From UBA2357 sp002344625 (GTDB lineage: Bacteria > Pseudomonadota > Gammaproteobacteria > Burkholderiales > Rhodocyclaceae), in NCBI GenBank assembly GCA_937995335.1, contig CALKIH010000037.1:1-64000 (forward strand): a stretch of 64,000 nucleotides of DNA. Reading direction: 5' to 3'. The position numbers and the translations under genes are program-made. Shown in pieces: positions 63,558 through 64,000 of the stretch. Positions within the stretch are counted from its first letter, which is position 1. Every line of letters begins with the position of its first letter. The notes beneath the pieces are model-generated. The model searched no databases. It worked only from the letters and a program-made list of their open reading frames with translations, and was not told the DNA's origin.

Positions 63558-64000
63558 TCAACGCCGCCAGAAAACCGGGGTCAGCACCACCAGCAGGGTG
63601 AAGATCTCGAGACGCCCGAGGATCATCGTGAATGCCAGGAGCCAGGTCTGAAACCCGCTGAACCCGGCGTAGTTCGCCGCCGGCCCGACGGCGCCCAGAC
63701 CCGGGCCGGTGTTGTTGAGGCAGGCGACGACCGCCGAAAATGCGGTGATCAGGTCGACGCCGGTGGCGGTCATCACGAGCGTCAGTGACACGATCGACAC
63801 CATGTACATGAAGCTGAACCCGAGCACGGCGTGCAGAATGCTCTCCGAAACCGGCTTGCCGCCCAGCCGCACCGGCTGCACCGCATGCGGGTGCAGGGAG
63901 CGGATGATCTCGCGATACACCTGTTTGTAGAGGATGATCGCCCTCATCATCTTGATGCCGCCACCGGTCGACCCGGAGCAGGCCAGGAAACTGCCGAGGA
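63558..64000 (-). CDS. trkH: Potassium uptake protein TrkH, C-terminal part
   Basis: The last 147 residues of a Trk/Ktr-type potassium translocator; the gene continues beyond the window. The fourth-pore selectivity-type segment ACSGSTGGGIK and the later AVVACLNNTGPGLGAVGP, then ILGRLEIFTLLVVLTPVFWRR at the C-terminus, are characteristic. It is the membrane subunit partnered by TrkA. Confidence 0.92.
   Translation of the reverse strand, partial: LGSFLACSGSTGGGIKMMRAIILYKQVYREIIRSLHPHAVQPVRLGGKPVSESILHAVLGFSFMYMVSIVSLTLVMTATGVDLITAFSAVVACLNNTGPGLGAVGPAANYAGFSGFQTWLLAFTMILGRLEIFTLLVVLTPVFWRR

Overview
The window is high-GC bacterial chromosome with dense coding on both strands. The gene set suggests a betaproteobacterium, most likely of the Rhodocyclales (Azoarcus, Aromatoleum and Thauera type). 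The clues are a PhaR-type operator at a phasin gene, a bacterial SMUG1-type uracil-DNA glycosylase, a sugar-transport-free PTS, metX-metW, and PriA/HemE/TrkH proteins of proteobacterial type. The taxonomic call is inference from gene content only; there is no rRNA in the window.

Layout. Positions 1-1900 look like the end of an integrated element: an AT-rich transposon-end-like stretch, an N-truncated SF1 helicase, a phospholipase D-like nuclease and a copy of the 3' end of a tRNA-Gly gene (1878-1900) that probably marks the attachment site. Chromosomal backbone follows: an acuR-acuI-peroxidase-like unit with two matching operators (2180-4504), a LysE exporter, a large beta-propeller protein, a Sel1-repeat protein with three small genes, and a two-component system (9949-12131). 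Then come a flavin reductase, mutY, a LON-substrate-binding-domain protein, ubiX and a branched-chain amino acid ABC transporter lacking ATPase genes (15226-18339). The thiamin block thiC-thiO-thiS-thiG (18428-22580) lies under a TPP riboswitch.

The middle part has a nitronate monooxygenase, a TRIC/YadS-type channel, a four-gene sensory unit (OmpR-type regulator, FecR/LysM protein, CHASE2 histidine kinase, AsmA-like protein; 24587-30282), a metallo-hydrolase, a fused SpmA-SpmB membrane protein and a two-module helix-hairpin-helix protein. These are followed by a PuuA-type glutamine synthetase homologue with tandem NtrC-like sites upstream, a conserved protein of unknown function, a NERD-helicase fusion, a ProQ-family RNA chaperone and a phasin gene whose promoter is framed by two identical PhaR-like operators.

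The last third holds a ChaN lipoprotein translationally coupled to an M1-like peptidase, trhP, a YbiT-type ABC-F protein, a regulatory PTS (EIIA-Man, HPr, EI), metX-metW under a SAM-II-type riboswitch with its own terminator, a GH19-like lysozyme, a PAS-GGDEF-EAL protein, ampG, SMUG, a beta carbonic anhydrase, priA, hemE and the 3' end of trkH. The 466-bp AT-rich gap between priA and hemE carries three DnaA-box-like sequences and is a candidate replication-related site.

The strongest regulatory signals are the TPP riboswitch, the SAM-II-type riboswitch plus terminator, the phasin operator-promoter and the two acuR-type operators. The most unusual items are the element boundary with the helicase/PLD pair, the tandem NtrC-like sites, the NERD-helicase and the conserved unknown at 35566-36975.
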